Shown: positions 18,401 to 24,869 of the stretch, piece by piece
Layout: each line of letters starts with the position of its first letter
How positions within the stretch are numbered: the stretch's first letter is position 1
Assembly (NCBI GenBank): GCA_019748295.1
Contig: JAIEPT010000086.1
Span: 1-32,781 of the forward strand
Direction of reading: 5' to 3'
Source: Gemmataceae bacterium
GTDB taxonomy: Bacteria > Planctomycetota > Planctomycetia > Gemmatales > Gemmataceae
Length of the DNA: 32,781 bases
Notes under the pieces: generated by a model
Seen by the model: only the letters and a program-made list of their open reading frames with translations
What the model was told of the DNA's origin: nothing
Database searches by the model: none
Program-made: the position numbers and the translations under genes

Positions 18401-18497
18401 GAATTGCAAATTGCAGATTTCGAATTGCAAATTGAGGACGAATCGGACGAATCGCTCTGGTTCCGATTTGCATTCTGCAATTTGCAATTTGCAATTC
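18401..18497. repeat. AT-rich inverted repeat in the cysC-fabI divergent promoter region
   Basis: GAATTGCAAATTGCAGA (18401-18417) recurs in shorter form at 18422-18434 and in inverted form at 18474-18497 (TCTGCAATTTGCAATT then TGCAATTC). It is strikingly AT-rich against its surroundings and occupies most of the 171-bp spacer that must contain both promoters. It could be a regulatory palindrome or another dispersed repeat. Confidence 0.7.
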
Positions 18498-18544
18498 TCC
18501 CCAACTTCGCTAGACCATCGACATTCAAGTATGGAGACGGTCGC

Positions 18545-19423
18545 ATGATTCCCATCGATCTATCGGGCAAGGTTGCTTTGGTCACCGGCGTGGGCGACAG
18601 CGAAAGCTTCGCTTGGTTCATCTCCAAGGCCCTGCAAGCGGCCGGCGCCAAGCTCTACTTCGCCAGCCACCCGCGCATGGTCGGCATCGTCGAAAACATC
18701 CTCGAACGCGAGGCCGATGCGGAAGCCCGCGCTTTGCCGTATGGGGCGGGCGAACTGAAGGTCGAGAAGGTGCTCGCTTGCGACGTCGCCTACGACACGC
18801 TGGAAGACGCCCCCGAAGCGATCCGCAACGATCGCCGATGGAACAAGCATGGCGACTTCACCATCAAGGGGATGATGGACAAGCTGACGCCGTTGGTTCC
18901 CGGCGTGGACATCCTGATTCACAGCGTCGCCTTCAGCCGTGAGATCAAGAACCGTCAGCTCGAAACGAGCCGGGCGGCGTATCTCGAAGCGATCGGCATC
19001 AGTTCGTATTCGCTGACAGCGTTGACGCGGGCGGTGGCGCCGATGATGGAAGCCCGCGGCGGCGGTTCGGTCGTCGGCCTGAGCTATATCGGCGGCGTCC
19101 GCGTCGTCCCGCATTACGGCGGGGGCATGTCGACGGCCAAGGCAGCCCTGGAAATCGATGCCCGCCAGCTCGCGGGGAACCTCGGCAGCAAGAACATCCG
19201 CGTCAACATCATCTCCGCGGGCCCCTACGCATCGCGTGCGGCCAGCGCCATCGGCGACATCAAGAAAATGATCGACCACGCCGCCGAGCATTCGCTGATG
19301 CCCCGGCCCATCGGCGCGGACGAAGTCGCCAACGCGACCGCGTTCCTCTGCAGCCCGTTGGCCTCCGCGATCACCGGCCATGTGCTCTACGTCGATTGCG
19401 GCTACAACGCCATGGGTGTTTAA
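18545..19423 (+). CDS. fabI: Enoyl-[acyl-carrier-protein] reductase, plant/Chlamydia type FabI
   Basis: A 292-aa NADH-dependent enoyl-ACP reductase, last step of the fatty-acid elongation cycle. The N-terminal GKVALVTGVGDSESFAW is the cofactor-binding loop. The catalytic set is Tyr181 (LSYIGG), Tyr191 and Lys199 (YGGGMSTAK), so Tyr and Lys are 8 apart as in plant and Chlamydia enzymes, and not 7 as in E. coli. The insert around residues 62-115, the ETSRAAYL segment, ISAGPYASRAASAIG and the end SPLASAITGHVLYVDCGYNAMGV also follow plastid ENR. The ATG at 18545 has GGAG 8 nt upstream. A longer frame from 17663 runs antisense through cysC and is rejected. A paired hairpin repeat starts 7 bp after the stop. 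Confidence 0.95.
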   Translation: MIPIDLSGKVALVTGVGDSESFAWFISKALQAAGAKLYFASHPRMVGIVENILEREADAEARALPYGAGELKVEKVLACDVAYDTLEDAPEAIRNDRRWNKHGDFTIKGMMDKLTPLVPGVDILIHSVAFSREIKNRQLETSRAAYLEAIGISSYSLTALTRAVAPMMEARGGGSVVGLSYIGGVRVVPHYGGGMSTAKAALEIDARQLAGNLGSKNIRVNIISAGPYASRAASAIGDIKKMIDHAAEHSLMPRPIGADEVANATAFLCSPLASAITGHVLYVDCGYNAMGV

Positions 19424-19429
19424 GCCGCG

Positions 19430-19512
19430 TCGTGGAAACAAGTTTATCTAACTTGTTTGATTGGGTCCTGAACGTCCAATTCCGACAAGTTAGATAAACG
19501 TGTCGCCAGGAA
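19430..19512. repeat. ACAAGTT-hairpin paired element, copy 3
   Basis: The left half (about 19431-19458) reads CGTGGAAACAAGTTTAT then CTAACTTGTTTG, and the inverted right half (about 19480-19512) ends ATAAACGTGTCGCCAGGAAA. Between them TTGG...CCAA gives a third small pairing. It begins 7 bp after the fabI stop and could act as its terminator. Confidence 0.85.
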
Positions 19513-19568
19513 AGGCACTTGGAAACGGCCGGGATCACAGGTGACGAAGCGAAGCAAGCTCAGGGCTG

Positions 19569-20351
19569 CTATTTCGCGCGTTGCATCCGCATGGTGCCGA
19601 GCGTGAGAGTATCCCCTTCACGGCGGAACGGCTCGACGCTGGTGCGGGGCATCGCTCCCATTTGGCGAGGATTGACGAACCCGCGGATCTGAGCGGGCAA
19701 TCCCTGGCGTATTTCCTCGACGGCTCGGTTGATCTCTTCTTCCGTGATGTTGATCTCGACCATGTTCCCTTTGATTTTGTAGCTGCCGTTGACCGAGAAC
19801 GGCGGGATGGTCATGGCCGGCATGCCAGGGATGGCCGGCGGTTGCTGCGTCATCGTGAATCGGGTGGACATCCTGCCGGCGGAGGTGAACTCCGTGCGCA
19901 GTTGCATGGGGCCTTGCGAGCCTTCCCAGGCGCCCACGAGCGGATTGCTGCTCCGAAGGAAGAAGAAGAGCGCCAGCCCCATGCCGCCCAAAATGAACAC
20001 GGCGCCGCCGATGATCAGGCCGATCATCAGCCCGTTGCCGCCGGACTTCGCCTTCTTCTTTTTCTTGGCTTGGGGACGGTCGTCTTCCTCCTCGTCTTCC
20101 TCGTCGTCATCTCGGGCACGTTTGCGAGCAGGGCGCTCGTCTTCTTCGTCCTCCGCCCGAGGTCGCTTGCTCTTTTCCTTAGGCGGCGCTGGCGGTGGGG
20201 CGGCCTTCCCGGCGGCGCGCACGGCCATCTCCTTTTCGGGAACGGTTACGACTTCGGAGCAGTGCGGGCACTTCACGCGTTTGCCCGGCGCCAGCGGCTT
20301 GGCCGTGCGCAGCGTGGCCTCGCATTTGGGGCAGACAAACTCGCTTGCCAT
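19569..20351 (-). CDS. Zinc-ribbon single-pass membrane protein, unknown function
   Basis: A 260-aa protein with four visible parts. An N-terminal zinc ribbon has CPKC (Cys7, Cys10) and CPHC (Cys28, Cys31). A low-complexity linker (about 50-102) is made of proline, then alternating acidic runs and basic runs ending in KKKKK. One strong transmembrane helix spans about 108-132. The C-terminal outer domain (about 135-260) contains NPLVGAWEGS and LTLGTMRMQ, resembling the small beta-rich lipocalin-like domains that start with a GxW motif. The topology puts the zinc ribbon in the cytoplasm. This build is common in Gemmata-like genomes; no function is known to me. Confidence 0.8.
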   Translation of the reverse strand: MASEFVCPKCEATLRTAKPLAPGKRVKCPHCSEVVTVPEKEMAVRAAGKAAPPPAPPKEKSKRPRAEDEEDERPARKRARDDDEEDEEEDDRPQAKKKKKAKSGGNGLMIGLIIGGAVFILGGMGLALFFFLRSSNPLVGAWEGSQGPMQLRTEFTSAGRMSTRFTMTQQPPAIPGMPAMTIPPFSVNGSYKIKGNMVEINITEEEINRAVEEIRQGLPAQIRGFVNPRQMGAMPRTSVEPFRREGDTLTLGTMRMQRAK

Positions 20352-20491
20352 GGGCTTGCCCTGACGAGTGGAAAAGAACGATGATGTTTATTTAGACGAT
20401 CGAGACGAACTCGAAGTCCACGCGGATTGGTTGCCATTCTAAATGACAATGGTCCGCGGGCCAATGACGAAGGCGAAATCAGATACGGTTT

Positions 20492-20675
20492 CCCAAGCCC
20501 AGGGGCGACCGTAGGGATCTCCTGGGTTCGCTTCGCGAGAGAGCAGATGCAAGAGAGTGGAAAGTAGAGAAGAGAGGAGCGCAAGGCGTTTCCCCCTGGT
20601 CTACTCTCCACTTTCTCATCTCTACTCTCTCGCGAAGCGAACCCAGAGCTGGCTGCGATCGGCCCTGGGCTTGGG
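20492..20675. repeat. 184-bp imperfect inverted repeat
   Basis: The outer arms CCCAAGCCCAGGG (20492-20504) and 20663-20675 are perfect over 13 bp. Inner arms 20523-20543 (TGGGTTCGCTTCGCGAGAGAG) would exceed a short quotation if extended; with 20625-20645 they are perfect over 21 bp. Further imperfect pairing involves the GAGAGTGGAAAGTAGA-type stretch. It is a palindromic element with no coding capacity. Confidence 0.85.
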
Positions 20676-20703
20676 ATGATTTGCGAAAGGCGACAAAGGA
20701 ACA

Positions 20704-20733
20704 GGCCCGCGAAACCTTGCGATTTCGCGGGCC
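20704..20733. other. Stable 11-bp hairpin, possible terminator
   Basis: GGCCCGCGAAA (20704-20714) pairs perfectly with 20723-20733 around an 8-nt loop. There is no T-tract on either strand, so intrinsic termination is not supported. Its position just after the 184-bp inverted repeat suggests it belongs to the same palindromic clutter. Confidence 0.6.
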
Positions 20734-21235
20734 CGGTTCGCTTTTGGCGGGCCGTCAGCAATCCCCTCTCTGCCGCACGGCCCCAAGGTCCTCTTCTTCT
20801 CCCCAAAAGTCGAGGACGAACAAAGCTAGGATGCGATCGACCGCGAAGCAAGCCGAAGCGAACGACTTTTATCAATTCGCGGGCTGTAGCGAATAAGAGA
20901 AAGATAGCGCCTCTCCTGTATGTTCGAGAGACGTTTCGAACGCTTCGCGCCTTCCGCCGTTCCCCCTTGTTTGCCGCCGCATGTTCGCCCCAGTTCCCTC
21001 ATCTCGCGGAACGCTGATCTCTTCCCTCATCGCAGCTGCCTGCCTGCTTCGCTCAGGGCCCCCCGTTCGCGAGGAAGATCGCTCTTAACACTTGAAATGC
21101 CATGCGGTTCCGATGAAGGAATCGCATCGACGCGGCCGATACTTTCCCTTGTCGGAGATATCCTCGACTCGCCGAAACGCGATCGCGGATCCGACACCCG
21201 CCCCGACGCCTCGACCTAGAGCTGCGGAGTCTGGA

Positions 21236-22018
21236 ATGATCGGCGAGGAAACCCTGCTGTCGCCCGCCACCGAGACGGATCTGCTGCGCCAACAGCTGCA
21301 GCGAGCTCAACGCCTGAGCAGTGTCGGGACGCTGGCCTCCAGCGTGGCCCATGAGTTCAACAACATTCTCACCACGATCCTCAACTACGCGAAGCTGGGC
21401 CTCCGCCCCACCGCCACCGAGCAATCGCGGCTCGAATGCCTTGAGAAGGTGCTCAAGGGGAGCCAACGCGCCGCATCCATCGTCAGCAGCATGCTGGGGT
21501 TCACGCGCAATCAAGCGATTCGCCGCGACCTGACCGATCTCGTCGCGCTCGTCGAAGACACCTTGCTCCTGTGCGAGAAGGATCTCTCGAAGCATCAGGT
21601 GCACATCGAACGCAAGTTCACGTGTCGCCCCAAGGCGCCTGTGGTCGCCCAGCAGATACAGCAGATTCTGCTGAATCTGCTCATCAACGCCCGCCAGGCC
21701 ATGCCGCGCGGCGGCCGAATCACGCTCGACGTCCGCGAGAACGCGCGGACGCACATGGCGGAGATTCACGTCTGCGACACCGGGGCCGGCATCCCGCCCG
21801 AAAAGCTGCGGCTCATCTTCGATCCGTTCTTCACCACCAAGGAACCGGACTCCGACGGCCATGGCGGCAGCGGCCTCGGGCTGAGCGTGTGCCGGCAGAT
21901 CATCGAGCAGCATCAGGGCCGCATTCGCGTGGAAAGCATCGTCGGCAAAGGTTCGAAATTCACGGTCAAATTGCCGATGGCCCTCCCCGGAGACCGCCCC
22001 GTCCCCGAAGCCGCGTAG
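21236..22018 (+). CDS. Soluble sensor histidine kinase core (HisKA-HATPase)
   Basis: A 260-aa two-component kinase with no membrane segment. The ATG at 21236 is chosen for GGAG 6 nt upstream; the longer frame from 21092 adds 48 low-complexity residues. The N-terminal 25 residues are a short coiled coil. The H-box SVAHEFNNILTTILNYAKL has phospho-acceptor His39. The ATPase domain shows N-box LLNLLINARQAM, G1 DTGAGIPPEKL, F-box FDPFFTTK and G2 GSGLGLSV. The HEFNN form is typical of NtrB-like or PAS-associated kinases, but no sensory domain is present, so the input must come from a partner protein or oligomer. No response regulator is next to it. Confidence 0.92.
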   Translation: MIGEETLLSPATETDLLRQQLQRAQRLSSVGTLASSVAHEFNNILTTILNYAKLGLRPTATEQSRLECLEKVLKGSQRAASIVSSMLGFTRNQAIRRDLTDLVALVEDTLLLCEKDLSKHQVHIERKFTCRPKAPVVAQQIQQILLNLLINARQAMPRGGRITLDVRENARTHMAEIHVCDTGAGIPPEKLRLIFDPFFTTKEPDSDGHGGSGLGLSVCRQIIEQHQGRIRVESIVGKGSKFTVKLPMALPGDRPVPEAA

Positions 22019-22026
22019 ACGGCGTG

Positions 22027-22057
22027 CTGTAGGGAACGCCCTCCGTGGCGTTCCGCC
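22027..22057. repeat. Short hairpin repeat after the kinase gene
   Basis: GGAACGCC (22033-22040) pairs with GGCGTTCC (22047-22054). The start CTGTAGGGAACGCC (22027-22040) recurs inverted at 22939-22952, and CTCCGTGGCGTTCCGCC (22041-22057) recurs inverted at 22203-22219. These may mark the limits of a block of foreign or repeat DNA containing the IS110 relic. Confidence 0.7.
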
Positions 22058-22105
22058 GGACTGGACGCGTCCGATGGTTCGTCATCCATGATGCAGTCGT
22101 CTCCC

Positions 22106-22160
22106 CCGCTTGCGGCTTAGCGATCCGGATGGTCGATCCGGATCGCTAAGCCGCAAGCGG
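22106..22160. repeat. 25-bp perfect stem with 5-nt loop
   Basis: Arms 22106-22130 and 22136-22160 are perfect reverse complements (outer part CCGCTTGCGGCTTAGCG) around GGTCG. It lies 88 bp after the histidine-kinase stop. As RNA it would be a very stable hairpin; without a T-tract it may be a REP-type palindrome. Palindromes of this kind are known targets of some IS110/IS1111 elements, and an IS110 relic is 325 bp away. Confidence 0.88.
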
Positions 22161-22484
22161 TGATCGCGGAATGTGGATGTTGGCGCATGTACGCGCCCAT
22201 TCAGGCGGAACGCCACGGAGTCGCTCATGCCGCGCTGCGGCGCCCTGGATGATGAAAATAGGGTCGAGAGGCTTGAGCGGCTGCGGGTTCGGTGGTTCCA
22301 TGGAAGGGGAGGCGCCGACGGGTCGGAGGCCGACGCCCGTTGGTGCGGTTGAGCCCGTCACGGAGTCTGGCCCGGACATCGACACGCACCCCGGATTGTC
22401 GCTGACCCTGGATGGCAAGCACGCGGAGCAGAGTGTTTTCGCTCCTCGACGTTCCCCGCCGGCGTTTCTCCTTGGAGATGCGTC

Positions 22485-22812
22485 ATGGACATCGTCTTGG
22501 ATCGGGTAGCCGGGCTGGACGTGCCGGGCTGGACGTGCCGGGCTGGACGTGCATCACAAGACCGTCGTGCGTGCCGTCCGGCTTCGCCAGCCGTCGGGGA
22601 AAGTCGTCCGCGAGGTGCGTACCTTCGGGACCATGACCAGGGATTTGCGGACTCTGGCAGACTGTCTACGTGATTGTGGAGTGACGCATGCGGCCAGGGC
22701 GGCCAGCCACAGCAAAGAGAGCTATCTCGCCGCGCAGTTCCGGCGCGTGGCGGCGCGTCGAGGCAGGAAGCGTGCCCTGTTGGGCCCGATCTTGGACGAT
22801 GCCGCAGCCTGA
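22485..22812 (+). pseudogene. IS110-family transposase relic (frameshifted, internally deleted)
   Basis: Starting at ATG 22485, MDIVLDRVAGLDV is the N-terminus of an IS110-type DEDD transposase with its first catalytic Asp. A 14-bp unit is then present three times (22510-22551); the 28 extra bases shift the frame. In the next frame the protein resumes as HHKTVVRAVRLRQPSGKVV, REVRTFGTMTRDLRTLAD and GVTHA. It then jumps to HSKESYLAAQFRRVAARRGRKRAL, which is the C-terminal end of IS110 transposases, so about 250 or more middle residues, with the other catalytic acids and the Tnp20 domain, are missing. A stop follows at 22810-22812. It cannot encode an active enzyme. Assignment is from remembered family motifs. 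Confidence 0.82.
22510..22551 (+). repeat. 14-bp unit tandemly repeated three times inside the IS110 relic
   Basis: CCGGGCTGGACGTG occurs at 22510-22523, 22524-22537 and 22538-22551 without mismatch. One copy encodes AGLDV of the transposase; removing two copies restores a continuous frame into HHKTVV. Perfect identity of the copies suggests a recent slippage event. Confidence 0.95.
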
Positions 22813-22990
22813 CCGGCTCCGCACCGCCTCGTCGAGACCCCAGCCATCGGCCCGCAACGCCTCAAACCGACCATGCCCACGCATGGCCCGCTCCCCGTCA
22901 GCGCCATCAGTCGCCCGAAGCATGGATTTTCGGAGCAGGGCGTTCCCTACAGTTGCGCAGCGTCTTCGCTTGGGACGGACGCACCCTTAC

Positions 22991-23027
22991 CCTTTCCGAC
23001 AAGATAATCATCTTGTCGCCACGAAAG
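22991..23027. repeat. ACAAGTT-type hairpin, solo copy 4 with compensatory change
   Basis: CGACAAGAT (22997-23005) and ATCTTGTCG (23010-23018) form a perfect 9-bp stem with a 4-nt loop, followed by CCACGAAAGG as in the other copies. Elsewhere the stem is ACAAGTT/AACTTGT; here both arms changed together. It lies 5 bp from the hpnH stop, so it would be transcribed at the end of that mRNA. Confidence 0.85.
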
Positions 23028-23031
23028 GCAG

Positions 23032-24051
23032 TTAGCTCAACTGCCAGGCCAGCATCTTGAACGCATCGCCCAACCGCCCGTTCACGCCGAGGGCCGCGGA
23101 TGCTTCGAAGCCGGAGTGCACCATGCAGTGCTCGCAGCGTGGATCGTTGCCGCGGCCGTACTTCGACCAGTCGGTGTCGTTCATCAGGCCGTTGAAGGTG
23201 TCGTGGTGCTCATCCGTAATCAGATAGCACGGGCCCTTCCAACCCTTCACGTTGCGAGTCGGGTTGCCCCACGCGGTGCAGGTCAGTTCGCGCTCGCCGG
23301 AGAGGAACTCCAGGTAGATCGGCGAGTTGTTCATCTTGTGTTTCTTGAAGAGCTTCTTTGCTTCCTTGAACTTCTCGCGGATGTCGTCCCGCGTCAGGAA
23401 GATCTCGGCCGCCCCCTTCGGGTTCGTCTTCTGCACGGCCGAGTAGCCATAGGCGGGGGACAGCAGAAAGCCGTCCACGCCCAGCTTGGTGAGATACGTG
23501 TAGAGGGCGTCGACTTCGTTGATGTCGGTTTCCTTGTACACGGTCGTATTCGTGCACACCAGGAACCCGGCCTTCTTCGCCGCCTTGATGCCTTCGATCG
23601 CCGCATCGAAGACGCCGTCCCGTTCGACTGCCTTGTCGTGCGTTTCGCGTAGGCCGTCCAGATGGATGTTGAACGTGAGCCGCGAGGTCGGGCTGAACTC
23701 GTGCAGCTTCTTTTGGATGAACATCCCATTCGTGCAGATGATCACATGCCGGCGTTTCTTGATGATTTCGCGCGTGAGCCGGCCGATTTCGGGATAGATG
23801 AACGGCTCGCCGCCGCAGATGCTCACGATCGGGGCCGCCGCCTCCTCGACCGAGGCGAGGCACTCCTCGACCGAAAGTTTCTGCTTGATCGTGTCTTCGT
23901 ATTCGCGGATTCGGCCGCACCCGGTGCACGTAAGGTTGCACGCGTGAAGCGGTTCGAGCATGAGGACGAGAGGAAAACGCGGCGTGCGGGTTAGCCGTTT
24001 CTTGGCGATGTAGCCGACCATGGTGGTGGTCAGGCTCAGCGGAAAACGCAT
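23032..24051 (-). CDS. hpnH: Radical SAM hopanoid enzyme HpnH (adenosyl-hopene transferase)
   Basis: A 339-aa radical SAM protein. The family joins the 5'-deoxyadenosyl group to diploptene, giving adenosylhopane, the first step of the extended hopanoid side chain. The [4Fe-4S] motif is CNLTCTGC (Cys38, Cys42, Cys45), followed by SICGGEPFIYPEI and ICTNGMFI of the SAM barrel. The N-terminus MRFPLSLTTTMVGYIAKK and the C-terminal ELTCTAWGNPTRN and CEHCMVHSGFEAS cysteines match HpnH. The ATG at 24051 has GGAG 6 nt upstream; the extension to 24090 is not needed. No other hpn gene is near, so this copy is outside a hopanoid cluster. Confidence 0.94.
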   Translation of the reverse strand: MRFPLSLTTTMVGYIAKKRLTRTPRFPLVLMLEPLHACNLTCTGCGRIREYEDTIKQKLSVEECLASVEEAAAPIVSICGGEPFIYPEIGRLTREIIKKRRHVIICTNGMFIQKKLHEFSPTSRLTFNIHLDGLRETHDKAVERDGVFDAAIEGIKAAKKAGFLVCTNTTVYKETDINEVDALYTYLTKLGVDGFLLSPAYGYSAVQKTNPKGAAEIFLTRDDIREKFKEAKKLFKKHKMNNSPIYLEFLSGERELTCTAWGNPTRNVKGWKGPCYLITDEHHDTFNGLMNDTDWSKYGRGNDPRCEHCMVHSGFEASAALGVNGRLGDAFKMLAWQLS

Positions 24052-24718
24052 GCGAAGCTCCAGATAAGGGCGTGGAAGCCCGAGGAACATCCTTGTTCGT
24101 GCATAGGAATTAGCACAATCGCCATGCGGATTCCAGTGGACTTACGTGGAGCAGGGCACTCCGGGCGATTCCTATTCTCATTCCATTTCGCCCCCGGGCC
24201 CATTCGATGTGAGAAAACCCAAGCGCGGGAAGCCCTCTTCGGACTTCCTGGTTGAAGCAAGCATATTTGCATTAACCAGTTACGATCAAACCCGCTCTCT
24301 CCGAGTGAAGTCAGCGGCGATGCAAGGTCGGCCCTGTCTTTCGTGGCGACAAGTTTATCCAACTTGGCGGATTGGTTTCGAGAAGTTCTCCGAACAAGTT
24401 AGATAAACTTGTTTCCACGGAAGGCTCGTCTGACCTTACATCGCGGCTGATCTCACGCGGAGAGGTTGTGAATTTTTTGCCGAAAATTCGAAACGACCCT
24501 CAAGAACCTCGTATTTCAGAGGGATTTTTCCGGCGGTTTGGCAAAAACTCCCAACTCGTCAGAAACTTGAAGACGAACAGGACAAGTCTTCCGGAGCGCC
24601 CCTCACCCGCCCTTCGGGCGCCTCGCCCCCGCGGCGACTCGAATGCACGTGCCAACTGGACCCCGGCGGGGGAAAGGGGAAGCTTCGCTGCCTCCGCACA
24701 ATAAATCCAAATAGGTTC
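24052..24718. other. Gene-free spacer upstream of hpnH
   Basis: It contains the paired hairpin element at 24338-24424 and leads into the GGCGAG element at 24722. The rest, including the relatively AT-rich parts at 24100-24330 and 24440-24560, shows no coding signal and no recognisable RNA. The hpnH promoter should lie in 24060-24330. Confidence 0.6.
24338..24424. repeat. ACAAGTT-hairpin paired element, copy 5 (87 bp)
   Basis: The left half starts CTTTCGTGGCGACAAGTTTA, and the inverted right half ends TAAACTTGTTTCCACGGAAG. The linker GGATTGGTTTCGAGAAG aligns with copy 1 once the inserted GGCGAG element is removed from that copy. It lies in the hpnH upstream spacer. Confidence 0.88.
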
Positions 24719-24721
24719 TTA

Positions 24722-24869
24722 GGCGAGCGGCAGGAGATAGTCTACCTCCCTCTCCCTCCGGGAGAGGGTTGGGGTGAGGGTGCCTTTTCTCGCGGAACGC
24801 CAGGTCGCACGCCCTCACCCCCGGCCCCTCTCCCGGAGGGAGAGGGGAGAAATGCAGGCGCCGCTCGCC
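24722..24869 (-). mobile_element. GGCGAG element copy B (MITE-like, 148 bp)
   Basis: It has perfect 10-bp terminal inverted repeats GGCGAGCGGC/GCCGCTCGCC, flanked by TTA at both ends (24719-24721 and 24870-24872). The right TTA is the TAA stop codon of the HEAT/propeller gene read on the minus strand, so the insertion seems to have duplicated that stop. It is in inverted orientation to copies A and C and lacks a 10-bp direct duplication (GGGAGAGTTC) they share. It is non-coding. Confidence 0.85.

Larger units (their letters stand above)
20352..21235. other. Gene-free divergent spacer with structured repeats
   Basis: These 884 bp lie between the divergent zinc-ribbon and histidine-kinase genes and hold no supportable gene; the frames present lack family resemblance and ribosome-binding sites. 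The contents are a 184-bp imperfect inverted repeat (20492-20675) and an 11-bp hairpin (20704-20733). The stretch 20860-21230 shows nothing I can name. Promoters for both genes should be here, but none could be picked with confidence. Confidence 0.6.

Noticed and set aside
17663..18544. Long N-terminal extension of fabI
   Set aside because: It runs antisense through cysC and the AT-rich repeat; the ATG at 18545 has a ribosome-binding site and matches the family start.
20704..20733. Hairpin considered as an intrinsic terminator
   Set aside because: No T-tract on either strand and it lies upstream of both neighbouring genes.
22510..22551. Three 14-bp repeats considered as a small regulatory iteron or CRISPR-like array
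   Set aside because: They lie inside the transposase coding sequence and are directly abutting; slippage explains them fully.
22666..22923. 85-aa minus-strand frame over the IS110 relic
   Set aside because: Antisense to the transposase remnant and without any family resemblance.
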